Assembly (NCBI GenBank): GCA_016927175.1
Contig: JAFGNC010000252.1
Coordinates: 1-13,841, forward strand
Length of the DNA stretch: 13,841 bases
Direction of reading: 5' to 3'
Source of the DNA: Gammaproteobacteria bacterium
GTDB taxonomy: Bacteria; Pseudomonadota; Gammaproteobacteria; Steroidobacterales; Rariloculaceae
Program-made: the position numbers and the translations under genes
Part shown: in pieces, positions 1 through 5,949 of the stretch
Numbering within the stretch: position 1 is the first letter of the stretch
How the letters are laid out: every line of letters begins with the position of its first letter
The notes under the pieces: generated by a model
What the model was told of the DNA's origin: nothing
The model's input: only the letters and a program-made list of their open reading frames with translations
Database searches by the model: none

Positions 1-49
1 CGGCGGCGCCGGCCGCCAGGACAACCGAGAACCGAATGATTGACCGCAT
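1..49 (-). CDS. N-terminus of a leftward gene with signal-peptide-like start (partial)
   Basis: On the minus strand an ATG at 49 opens a frame that stays open to the left edge and reads MRSIIRFSVVLAAGAA. This is a short positive N-region followed by a small hydrophobic stretch, as in the start of a Sec signal peptide or membrane anchor. A purine-rich GGAAGA lies about three bases upstream of the ATG on that strand, a usable though close ribosome-binding site. The frame is also open upstream to 241, but that part reads as arginine/glycine-rich junk, so the start at 49 is preferred. Only 16 codons are visible, so no function can be given. It would be divergent from the lipoprotein gene at 293. 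Confidence 0.4.
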   Translation of the reverse strand, partial: MRSIIRFSVVLAAGAA

Positions 50-292
50 CGTTCTTCCGCCTGGATGGTGTTTGCCCGATCTTACAGCTCTGGCCGTGCC
101 GACGGCCATCGCGTCTCTCCCGCCTGCCGCCGCCGCATCGCGCCCCCCGCGGCCGCGGACCATCAGCCGCCGCGTTCCGGCGCTTGCGGACCGGCGTCGC
201 GGCGGTGCTTCGCGGCCCGACAGCGGCAGCGCCATGTCCATCGAAGATGAATGATACAGTCGCGGATGTTCGATAGGGAGGAAGGATCTTTT
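50..292. other. Divergent intergenic region, very GC-rich
   Basis: This 243-bp stretch separates the leftward partial gene from the rightward lipoprotein gene. Several short rightward frames are open here but have no ribosome-binding site and read as low-complexity Pro/Arg/Ala sequence, so I do not call them. A perfect 12-bp palindrome CCGCGGCCGCGG sits at 147-158; in such GC-rich DNA it may be chance. A weak minus-strand -10-like element (TAAGAT, 84-79) lies suitably upstream of the left gene but has no convincing -35. No clear promoter for the right gene was found. Confidence 0.5.
275..286 (+). promoter_or_regulatory. Strong ribosome-binding site fixing the start at 293
   Basis: AGGGAGGAAGGA ends six bases before the ATG at 293. 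It chooses that start over the in-frame ATG at 251, which has no such site and would place 14 non-hydrophobic residues before a good lipoprotein signal. Confidence 0.8.
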
Positions 293-913
293 ATGCGGAC
301 CACGACTCACTCGATCGGGCGTCTTCGCCGCCCGGTCCTCGGCTCGATCCTGCTCGCGCTGCTCGGCGCGTGCGGCGGCGGCGAACCGCAGCCCGATGGG
401 GAAGGGCGGCTGACGCTCTTCAACGGCACCGACTTGTCCAACTGGAGCGTGCTCGGCGAGGGCTCGTGGCGCGTCGAGGACGGAACGATAACGGCGGACG
501 GGAGCGGCGCCGACGCCAGCTTCCTGGTCAGCGATGCGAGCTTCGCCGACTTCGAGCTCGAGCTCGAGTTCTGGGTCGACACCGAGGCCAATAGCGGCGT
601 ATTCATTCGCTGCGGCGATCCCGAGTCCGTAGACGAGGCGTCCTGCTACGAGATCAACATTTTCGACACACGGCCGGACCAGACCTACCGGACCGGGGCG
701 ATCATGAATGTCGCCGAGCCGTCCGAGTTCGTTTACACGGGCGGGCAATGGAATCGCTACGAGATCGCGGCCGACGGCAATCGCCTCCAGGTCACGCTGA
801 ACGGCCGCGACATGGTCGACGTCGAGGATTCGCGCCTGTCCGCCGGTCCGATTGCACTGCAGCACGGCTCGGGCACGGTCAGGTTCCGCAACGTGCGGAT
901 CCGCGAGCTTTAG
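293..913 (+). CDS. DUF1080 (3-keto-disaccharide hydrolase-like) lipoprotein
   Basis: A 206-residue protein. Residues 1-27 form a lipoprotein signal: Arg-rich start, hydrophobic stretch and lipobox LGAC with Cys27 as the expected lipidation site, followed by a Gly/Pro linker. Residues 39-206 match the DUF1080 fold, a concanavalin/laminin-G-like beta sandwich. Visible signatures are LFNGTDLSNW (42-51), NSGVFIR (100-106), CYEINIFD (118-125), GGQWNRYEI (150-158) and a terminal GPIALQHG...VRFRNVRIREL. The family includes 3-keto-glycoside hydrolases, but many members are uncharacterised and may only bind glycans. Length is typical for a single-domain member. It is probably anchored on the periplasmic side of a membrane. 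No sugar-catabolic genes sit nearby, so a substrate cannot be inferred. Its stop lies 13 bp from the stop of the convergent kinase gene. Confidence 0.9.
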   Translation: MRTTTHSIGRLRRPVLGSILLALLGACGGGEPQPDGEGRLTLFNGTDLSNWSVLGEGSWRVEDGTITADGSGADASFLVSDASFADFELELEFWVDTEANSGVFIRCGDPESVDEASCYEINIFDTRPDQTYRTGAIMNVAEPSEFVYTGGQWNRYEIAADGNRLQVTLNGRDMVDVEDSRLSAGPIALQHGSGTVRFRNVRIREL

Positions 914-925
914 GAGCGCCGCTCC
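913..925. terminator. Compact hairpin between two convergent stop codons
   Basis: GGAGC-GCC-GCTCC is a perfect 5-bp stem with a 3-base loop. It fills the 13-bp gap between the lipoprotein stop (911-913) and the kinase stop (927-929 on the minus strand). The position suits a shared bidirectional terminator. Neither strand shows a T-run after the stem, so it is not a canonical intrinsic terminator. Confidence 0.35.
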
Positions 926-926
926 G

Positions 927-2285
927 TTACCGGAACCGCAGCGAGAACTCGCAGCCGCGCCCGGGGGCGGAGTCGACCGCGATCAGGCCGCGGTTCAGGA
1001 ACAGGATCTGGCGGGACACGCTGAGGCCGACGCCCGTGCCGTGGCGTTTGGTCGTGAAGAACGGCACGAAGATGTCGTCGAGATGCTCCGGCTCGATCCC
1101 GGGGCCGTTGTCGGTCACGCGGATGACGGGCCTGCCGCGCGCGTCGCGGTCCGCCGACAGGGTGATTCTGCCGTCGGCGCGGCCCGCGAGCGCATCGACG
1201 GCGTTGTTGACGAGATTGATCAGGACCTGCTGAAGCTGCTCGCTGTCCGCCTCGATGCTCGGGCAGGGCGTGCCGATACGCGTCGCGAGCGCTATGCCGG
1301 CGTCATGAACGGCCGGTGCCACGAGCGTTCGCACCTGCTCGAGCAGGTCTCCGAGGTCGACGCTCGCGCGGTTCGGGCGCGGCAGGTTGGTCAGCGTGCC
1401 GTATGCCTGCACGAAGCGCAGCAGGCCTGCGCCCCGCGACTGAATCGAGGCCACGCTGCGCAGCAGGTCGTCCTCGTCGACGGTGCCGCCGTGTTCCGCC
1501 GACGCCGTCTCGCACCGCGCTTCGAGGAGCGCTTCCTCGACGACCCTGGACAGCGAGATGATAGGAGTGACCGAATTCATGATCTCGTGCGTCAGCACGC
1601 GGATGAGCTTTTGCGAGAAATCGATCTCGCGCTGCTCGAGCTCGTCGCGAATGTTCTGAAAGGAAATCAGCTTGTAGCGTCTGCCGAGCAGCTCGAACCG
1701 CGTCGCAAAGAGCGCGAGTTGAAGCGGCTCGCCGGCGATCGTGACTGTGACCAGCGCGCGGCCGCCGTCGTCGATCCGGTCGGCGAGGTCCGACAGCTGC
1801 GCGTCGATACGCGCGAGCGAGCGCGCGTTCGGCAGGTGAGGGGTCTTGAACAGCGCCTTGGCCTGCCGGTTCATCAGCTCGACCGCGCCGACGTCGTCGA
1901 GGCAGATCAGCGCCGTGCTCACATGCTCGACGACCGACTCCAGATACTGGTGATTGGCCTCCTTCTCCAGGTTGAGCCGCCGATACTGCCGGGCGAGCGC
2001 CTTGTAGGTGCCCTCGAGGCGGCGAAAGATGCGGCCTTTCTCCGCGATCGGAAAGCTCGCCGAGAAATCGTCGTGCGCGATGAAATCGAGGAAGCTCGTG
2101 AGCTCGCGGTTCACGGACTCGACGTAACGGATCAGCTCGATCGCGAGCAGCACGGCGAGCACGCCGCAGACGAGCGGAGTGAGCTGCCAGTCCGTGTTCA
2201 CGAGGCTCCAGGCGAGCACGATGACGAAGACGGCGAGCAGAAGCAGCCGCAGGGCCACGTTGGCGCGGAAATTCCTAAAGATCAT
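927..2285 (-). CDS. Membrane-bound sensor histidine kinase, NtrY/AtoS-like
   Basis: A 452-residue kinase expected to autophosphorylate and pass phosphate to the regulator encoded just upstream. Two transmembrane helices (about 10-29 and 37-55) are separated by only a few residues, so there is almost no periplasmic sensor domain. A cytoplasmic linker (about 56-110) and a PAS-like region (about 112-215) follow. The dimerisation/phosphoacceptor box is LTHEIMNSVTPI with His233, the form often seen in kinases paired with NtrC-type activators. The ATPase domain has the N-box NLVNNAVDA (357-365), G1 DNGPG (392-396), the F-box PFFTTK (408-413) and G2 GTGVGLS (416-422), all intact. The start overlaps the end of the regulator gene by 11 bp with no obvious ribosome-binding site, so translation is probably coupled. 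The stimulus is unknown; the architecture suggests membrane or cytoplasmic sensing. Confidence 0.95.
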   Translation of the reverse strand: MIFRNFRANVALRLLLLAVFVIVLAWSLVNTDWQLTPLVCGVLAVLLAIELIRYVESVNRELTSFLDFIAHDDFSASFPIAEKGRIFRRLEGTYKALARQYRRLNLEKEANHQYLESVVEHVSTALICLDDVGAVELMNRQAKALFKTPHLPNARSLARIDAQLSDLADRIDDGGRALVTVTIAGEPLQLALFATRFELLGRRYKLISFQNIRDELEQREIDFSQKLIRVLTHEIMNSVTPIISLSRVVEEALLEARCETASAEHGGTVDEDDLLRSVASIQSRGAGLLRFVQAYGTLTNLPRPNRASVDLGDLLEQVRTLVAPAVHDAGIALATRIGTPCPSIEADSEQLQQVLINLVNNAVDALAGRADGRITLSADRDARGRPVIRVTDNGPGIEPEHLDDIFVPFFTTKRHGTGVGLSVSRQILFLNRGLIAVDSAPGRGCEFSLRFR

Positions 2286-3651
2286 GCCGCGCCATCTTGC
2301 GGTACAGCGTCGTGCGGCCGAGGCCGAGCTCCCGGGCAGCCTTGGTCATGTTGCCCGCGTGCTTATCGAGCGCCTGCCGGATCGCGCGCTTCTCCAGCGC
2401 TTCCAGATTGAGCTCGACCCGCGCGTCTGAGACGGCCGCATGCTGGGGCACCAGCAACTCTGCGAGGCCGAGCTCGGGGCCCTCGGCCATGATCACGCCG
2501 CGCTCGATCGAGTGCACGAGCTCGCGGACGTTGCCGGGCCAGCGGTAGCGCTTCAGGCCCTCGATCGTCCCGGCGTCGACCGCGAGGTCGCTTTTGTCGT
2601 ACTTCCTCGCGAACGCCGTCGCGTAGTGACGCACGAGCGCCGGGAGGTCCTCGACGCGCTCTCGCAGCGGCGGCACGTGAATCTCGACCGTGTTGACGCG
2701 ATACAGCAGATCCTGCCGAAAACGCCGCCCGTCGAGCAGGTCCTCGACCGACAGATTGGTCGCACACAATATGCGCGCGTCGACAGGGATCGGAGCATCC
2801 GAGCCGACGCGGGACACGAGCCGGGACTCGAGCACGCCGAGCAGCTTGGCCTGCATCGCGAGGCTCAGGTTGCCGATCTCGTCGAGGAACAGCGTCCCTC
2901 CGTTTGCGATCTCGAACCGACCCGGCCGATCCTCCCTTGCATCCGTGAAAGCGCCCCGCTTGTGGCCGAAGAGCTCGGTCTCGAACAGCGTCTCCGTGAT
3001 GGCCCCGAGGTCGACGTGAACGAATGTCTGGCCGGCGCGCCTCGACGCGCGATGAATGGCCCGCGCGACGACCTCTTTGCCCGTGCCGTTCTCGCCGAGG
3101 ATCAGCACATTGGCGTCGGTCTGCGCGACCTTCTCGATGCTGGCCGCGACGGACCGCATCGCCGGCGAGTCGCCGATCAGCGGCGCGCCGCGCCCGATGT
3201 CCTGGTTCAGCACGCGCTGCTTCGACTCGAGCGCGCGCACGGCTCGCGCGGCCTGACTGAAGCGCAGCGTGGCCGCAACCGTCGCTACGAGCTTGTCGTT
3301 GTCCCAGGGCTTGACGACGAAGTCCGTGGCGCCTTCCTTCATTGCGCTGACGGCCGTCTCGATCCTGCCGTAAGCCGTCATCAGGATGACCTTGGTATCG
3401 GGCGACAGGCGCTCGATCGTCCGCAGACAACCGAGGCCTTCCCGGCCGGTCGTCGCTCCCGGCGTGAAGTTCATGTCGAGCAGCACGACGTCGAAGCTCT
3501 GCCCGGCCAGCAGGCCCGGCAGCGCATCGGGCCGGTCTGCGGTGACGACGCTGCGAAAGTGCTTCTTCAGGACGATCTCGGCGGCGAGCAGCACGTCCCT
3601 GTCATCGTCGACGACGAGGATGCTGCACGACTCGAGGAGCGGTGGGTTCAT
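2275..3651 (-). CDS. Sigma-54-dependent response regulator, NtrC family
   Basis: A 458-residue activator with the full receiver-AAA-Fis layout. The receiver (about 9-125) has the acidic pocket DDD 15-17, phosphoacceptor Asp59 in LLDM, and Lys114 in VKPWD. The AAA+ domain (about 158-395) has Walker A GENGTGKE (186-193), sigma-54 contact loop GAFTDA (233-238), Walker B GTLFLDEI (252-259), the FRQDLLYRVN...PPLRER segment (311-331) and WPGNVREL (371-378). The C-terminal Fis-type helix-turn-helix (about 415-458) includes NMTKAARELGLGRTTLYRK. The usual GAFTGA is GAFTDA here, a variant I recall from other members of this regulator group. It lies divergent to a transport operon with a sigma-54-type promoter, which makes that operon the probable target. 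The start ATG has only a weak ribosome-binding site. No domain is missing. Confidence 0.97.
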   Translation of the reverse strand: MNPPLLESCSILVVDDDRDVLLAAEIVLKKHFRSVVTADRPDALPGLLAGQSFDVVLLDMNFTPGATTGREGLGCLRTIERLSPDTKVILMTAYGRIETAVSAMKEGATDFVVKPWDNDKLVATVAATLRFSQAARAVRALESKQRVLNQDIGRGAPLIGDSPAMRSVAASIEKVAQTDANVLILGENGTGKEVVARAIHRASRRAGQTFVHVDLGAITETLFETELFGHKRGAFTDAREDRPGRFEIANGGTLFLDEIGNLSLAMQAKLLGVLESRLVSRVGSDAPIPVDARILCATNLSVEDLLDGRRFRQDLLYRVNTVEIHVPPLRERVEDLPALVRHYATAFARKYDKSDLAVDAGTIEGLKRYRWPGNVRELVHSIERGVIMAEGPELGLAELLVPQHAAVSDARVELNLEALEKRAIRQALDKHAGNMTKAARELGLGRTTLYRKMARHDL

Positions 3652-3691
3652 CGTTATGGCGCGGTCGTGACGCGCTTATGGCGGGTTTCTC

Positions 3692-3709
3692 CGCGAGCCC
3701 GGGTTCGCG
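3692..3709. promoter_or_regulatory. 18-bp imperfect palindrome, possible operator
   Basis: CGCGAGCCCGGGTTCGCG is self-complementary except for one position pair (G3697/T3704). It lies 41 bp upstream of the regulator start and about 135 bp upstream of the sigma-54-type -24 element. It could bind the regulator or another dimeric protein, or be a chance GC-rich palindrome. Confidence 0.4.
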
Positions 3710-3731
3710 TGTGTCGTCCGTTTCGTATTGA

Positions 3732-3756
3732 AACACAGAGTGTTCCGCTCTGGAAC
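3732..3756. promoter_or_regulatory. Overlapping inverted repeats, candidate activator-binding site
   Basis: Two perfect inverted repeats share three bases: AACAC-AGA-GTGTT (3732-3744) and GTTCC-GCTCT-GGAAC (3742-3756). The centre lies about 120 bp upstream of the predicted transcription start, a normal distance for an NtrC-type upstream activating sequence. This part of the intergenic region is also noticeably more AT-rich than its surroundings. A related half-site-like stretch, ACAGAGTCTTCTG, recurs at 3816-3828 (compare ACAGAGTGTTCCG at 3735-3747). Binding by the divergent regulator is inferred from position only. Confidence 0.5.
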
Positions 3757-3842
3757 GTTTTTCGGCCCTGCGACAGGACCATACTGTAGCCGGGAAGGTC
3801 TAACCGACGGATTTTACAGAGTCTTCTGACGCGCGGCGGGGC

Positions 3843-3858
3843 TGGCACGCGTCTTGAT
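3843..3858 (+). promoter_or_regulatory. Sigma-54 (RpoN) -24/-12 promoter
   Basis: TGGCACG-N4-TTGAT matches the sigma-54 consensus TGGCACG-N4-TTGCW at every fixed base except the C of the -12 GC, which is A3857. The expected transcript start is near 3869, giving a leader of about 57 bases to the adaptor ATG at 3926. It faces away from an adjacent gene for a sigma-54 activator, which is strong contextual support. It also argues against the TTG at 3854 as the adaptor start, because that codon lies inside the promoter. Confidence 0.75.
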
Positions 3859-3925
3859 TCAGCCGCGGCGATGCGGGCGGCCCCGAGGCGGCCCGGCTCC
3901 GGATGATCGGGGGGATTCGGCGCCG

Positions 3926-5218
3926 ATGTCGAGCAACATGGACAAGGTGATCGAGCCGCGGCCGCGCACGGCTTCGCGTCTCCTCGTGCCGGGGCTCGCC
4001 GTCGTCGCGGTCATCGCGCTCGGCGCCTACATCGTCGAGCGCGCGGGCGCCTCACGGCTCAGTGTCGATCCGACCCGGCTGACGGCGGCGCGCGTCGAGC
4101 GGGGCGAGTTCCGCGAGTACTACCCGTTCGACGGCACGGTCGAGCCCGTCACGACCGTGTACCTCGACATCGAGGAGGGCGGGCGGGTCGAGGAGATCTT
4201 CCTCGAGGGCGGCCAGCACGTCGACCAAGGCGAGCTGATCCTGCGCTTCTCGAACGCGACGCTGCAGCGCAACTCGATCGACACCGAGACACGGCTCGTC
4301 GAGAACCTGAACGCGCTTCGCAACACGCAGATCAGCCTGGCCCAGAGCACGCTCCAGCTCAAGGACGCGCTGCTCGACCTCGACTACCGGATCGCGGACG
4401 TCGAGAAGACTTACGCGCGCTACGAGGAGCTCGTCTCCTCGAACGAGAACTCGGACCTGACGCGCGAGGAGTTCGAGCGCACGGCGGACGAGCTCGGCTA
4501 CCTGCGCGACAAGCGCCGGCTGCTGGTCGAGCGCATCGCGCAGGAGGAGATCCTGAGCCGGCAGCAGCTCGAGCAGGCCGAGCAGTCGATCGAGCGGTTG
4601 AACCTGAGTCTCGACCTGCTGAACCGGATCGTCGAGAGTCTGGAGGTGCGGGCGCCGATCTCCGGATTCCTGTCGAGCATCGACGCGCAGATCGGCGAGA
4701 ACATCGCCCGCGGGCACCGCCTCGGCCAGATCGACCGGCTCGATGCCTACAAGATCTCCGTCCGCATCGACCAGTACTACATCTCGCGCGTGCAGGTCGG
4801 GACCCCGGGCCGGTTCACGCTGGACGGGCAGCGCCACGCGGTCGTCGTGGAAAAGATCTACCCCGAGGTCGAGAACGACGCGTTCACGGTCGACGTCAGG
4901 GTAGACGGCGACCTGCCCGGGAGCCTGCGGCGCGGCCAGCGGCTCACCGTCGAGCTGAGCTTCAGCGAGCCGACGGAGTCGCTGATGGTTTCACGCGGCG
5001 GGTTTTATCAGCAGACCGGCGGGCGCTGGGCTTACCTGATCGCAGAGGACCGGCGCTCGGCGATCCGCGCGCCGATTCGGCTCGGCCGCCAGAACCCGCG
5101 CTTCGTCGAAGTGCTCGAGGGGCTGAAGGACGGGGACTGGATCGTGAGCTCGAGCTACGACGCATTCAACGAGGCCGAGGAACTCACGTTTACCGAGCCG
5201 ATCGTGCTGCGTCCCTGA
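3926..5218 (+). CDS. HlyD/MacA-like periplasmic adaptor subunit
   Basis: A 430-residue adaptor expected to link the inner-membrane permease to periplasmic or outer-membrane partners. One N-terminal membrane helix (about 18-37) anchors it. A first beta/lipoyl half (about 56-112) includes DIEEGGRVEEIFLEGGQHVDQGE. A long charged coiled-coil hairpin spans about 115-240, with its turn near SSNENSDLTREE. The second lipoyl half begins VRAPISGFLSS (241-251). Beta-barrel and membrane-proximal domains fill about 270-430. ATG 3926 is chosen because a GGGGGGA lies ten bases upstream and the sigma-54 promoter would not transcribe the alternative TTG at 3854. A further ATG at 3938 is possible. It is the first gene of the transport operon, and the ATPase start follows 43 bp after its stop. 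No TolC-like outer-membrane gene is in the window. Confidence 0.93.
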   Translation: MSSNMDKVIEPRPRTASRLLVPGLAVVAVIALGAYIVERAGASRLSVDPTRLTAARVERGEFREYYPFDGTVEPVTTVYLDIEEGGRVEEIFLEGGQHVDQGELILRFSNATLQRNSIDTETRLVENLNALRNTQISLAQSTLQLKDALLDLDYRIADVEKTYARYEELVSSNENSDLTREEFERTADELGYLRDKRRLLVERIAQEEILSRQQLEQAEQSIERLNLSLDLLNRIVESLEVRAPISGFLSSIDAQIGENIARGHRLGQIDRLDAYKISVRIDQYYISRVQVGTPGRFTLDGQRHAVVVEKIYPEVENDAFTVDVRVDGDLPGSLRRGQRLTVELSFSEPTESLMVSRGGFYQQTGGRWAYLIAEDRRSAIRAPIRLGRQNPRFVEVLEGLKDGDWIVSSSYDAFNEAEELTFTEPIVLRP

Positions 5219-5247
5219 GTCCGCGGCCTGGGCGAAAGCATCACCCC

Positions 5248-5253
5248 GAGGAG
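5248..5253 (+). promoter_or_regulatory. Ribosome-binding site for a GTG start
   Basis: GAGGAG lies eight bases before the GTG at 5262. It supports that non-ATG start, which also gives the ATPase its usual N-terminal length. Confidence 0.75.
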
Positions 5254-5261
5254 CAACGCCA

Positions 5262-5945
5262 GTGATCATCGAAACCGAAGGTTTGAGAAAGCTCTACAGG
5301 ACCGATCTCGTCGAGACGACCGCGCTCGACGACGTGAGCCTCGCGGTGGAGCAGGGCCAGTTCCTGACCATCATGGGCCCGTCCGGATGCGGCAAGTCTA
5401 CGCTTCTGCACATCCTCGGGCTCATCGACACGCCGACCGAAGGCACCTATCGGTTTCTCGGCGAGGACGTCTCGCGCTACGCGGAGCGGCGGCGCTCGCT
5501 GATCCGCAAGCAGAACATCGGCTTCGTGTTCCAGAACTTCAACCTGATCGACGAGCTGACGGTCTACGAGAACGTCGAGCTGCCCCTCGTCTACACGAAG
5601 ATCCCGGCGAGCGAGCGCAGGCCGCGTGTCGAGGCCGTTCTCGAGCGCATGGACATCGCTCACCGCCGCAACCACTTTCCGGGCCAGCTGTCGGGCGGCC
5701 AGCAGCAGCGCGTCGCAGTTGCCCGCGCCGTCGTGAACCAGCCGAACCTGATCCTCGCGGACGAGCCTACGGGCAACCTGGATTCAGAGAACGGCGATGA
5801 GGTCATGCGTATCCTGCAGCAGCTGCACGCGGACGGCACGAGCATTGTGATGGTCACGCACTCGGCGGAGAACGCGGCCTTCAGCGAAAGGACGATCCGC
5901 ATGCTGGACGGCAGGGTCGTGTCCGCGGCCGCTGCGGCGGCATGA
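5262..5945 (+). CDS. ABC transporter ATPase, MacB/LolD type
   Basis: A 227-residue nucleotide-binding subunit that powers the neighbouring permease. All motifs are intact: Walker A GPSGCGKST (39-47), Q-loop Gln91 in FVFQNFNLI, signature LSGGQQQR (143-150), Walker B LILADEPTG (163-171) with catalytic Glu168, D-loop NLDS, and switch His200 in MVTHS. The FQNFNLI and ADEPTGNLDS wording places it in the MacB/LolD/FtsE-like group, whose permeases work as extracytoplasmic mechanical devices rather than classical channels. It starts with GTG, supported by GAGGAG upstream. It ends in an alanine run and is separated from the permease ATG by four bases, so the two are surely co-translated. The substrate cannot be read from the sequence. 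Confidence 0.98.
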   Translation: MIIETEGLRKLYRTDLVETTALDDVSLAVEQGQFLTIMGPSGCGKSTLLHILGLIDTPTEGTYRFLGEDVSRYAERRRSLIRKQNIGFVFQNFNLIDELTVYENVELPLVYTKIPASERRPRVEAVLERMDIAHRRNHFPGQLSGGQQQRVAVARAVVNQPNLILADEPTGNLDSENGDEVMRILQQLHADGTSIVMVTHSAENAAFSERTIRMLDGRVVSAAAAAA

Positions 5946-5949
5946 CGCC

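Noticed and set aside
36..276. Three overlapping short rightward frames near the left edge
   Set aside because: They have no ribosome-binding sites and low-complexity Pro/Arg/Ala composition, and they overlap one another.
852..2411. 519-codon rightward frame across the kinase gene
   Set aside because: The opposite strand carries an intact histidine kinase. This frame has no ribosome-binding site and no recognisable domain.
2440..3789. 449-codon rightward frame across the regulator gene
   Set aside because: It is antisense to an intact NtrC-type regulator and runs through the intergenic promoter region.
3854..3925. TTG start adding 24 residues to the adaptor
   Set aside because: The codon lies inside the sigma-54 promoter, and the added residues are not typical of an adaptor N-terminus.
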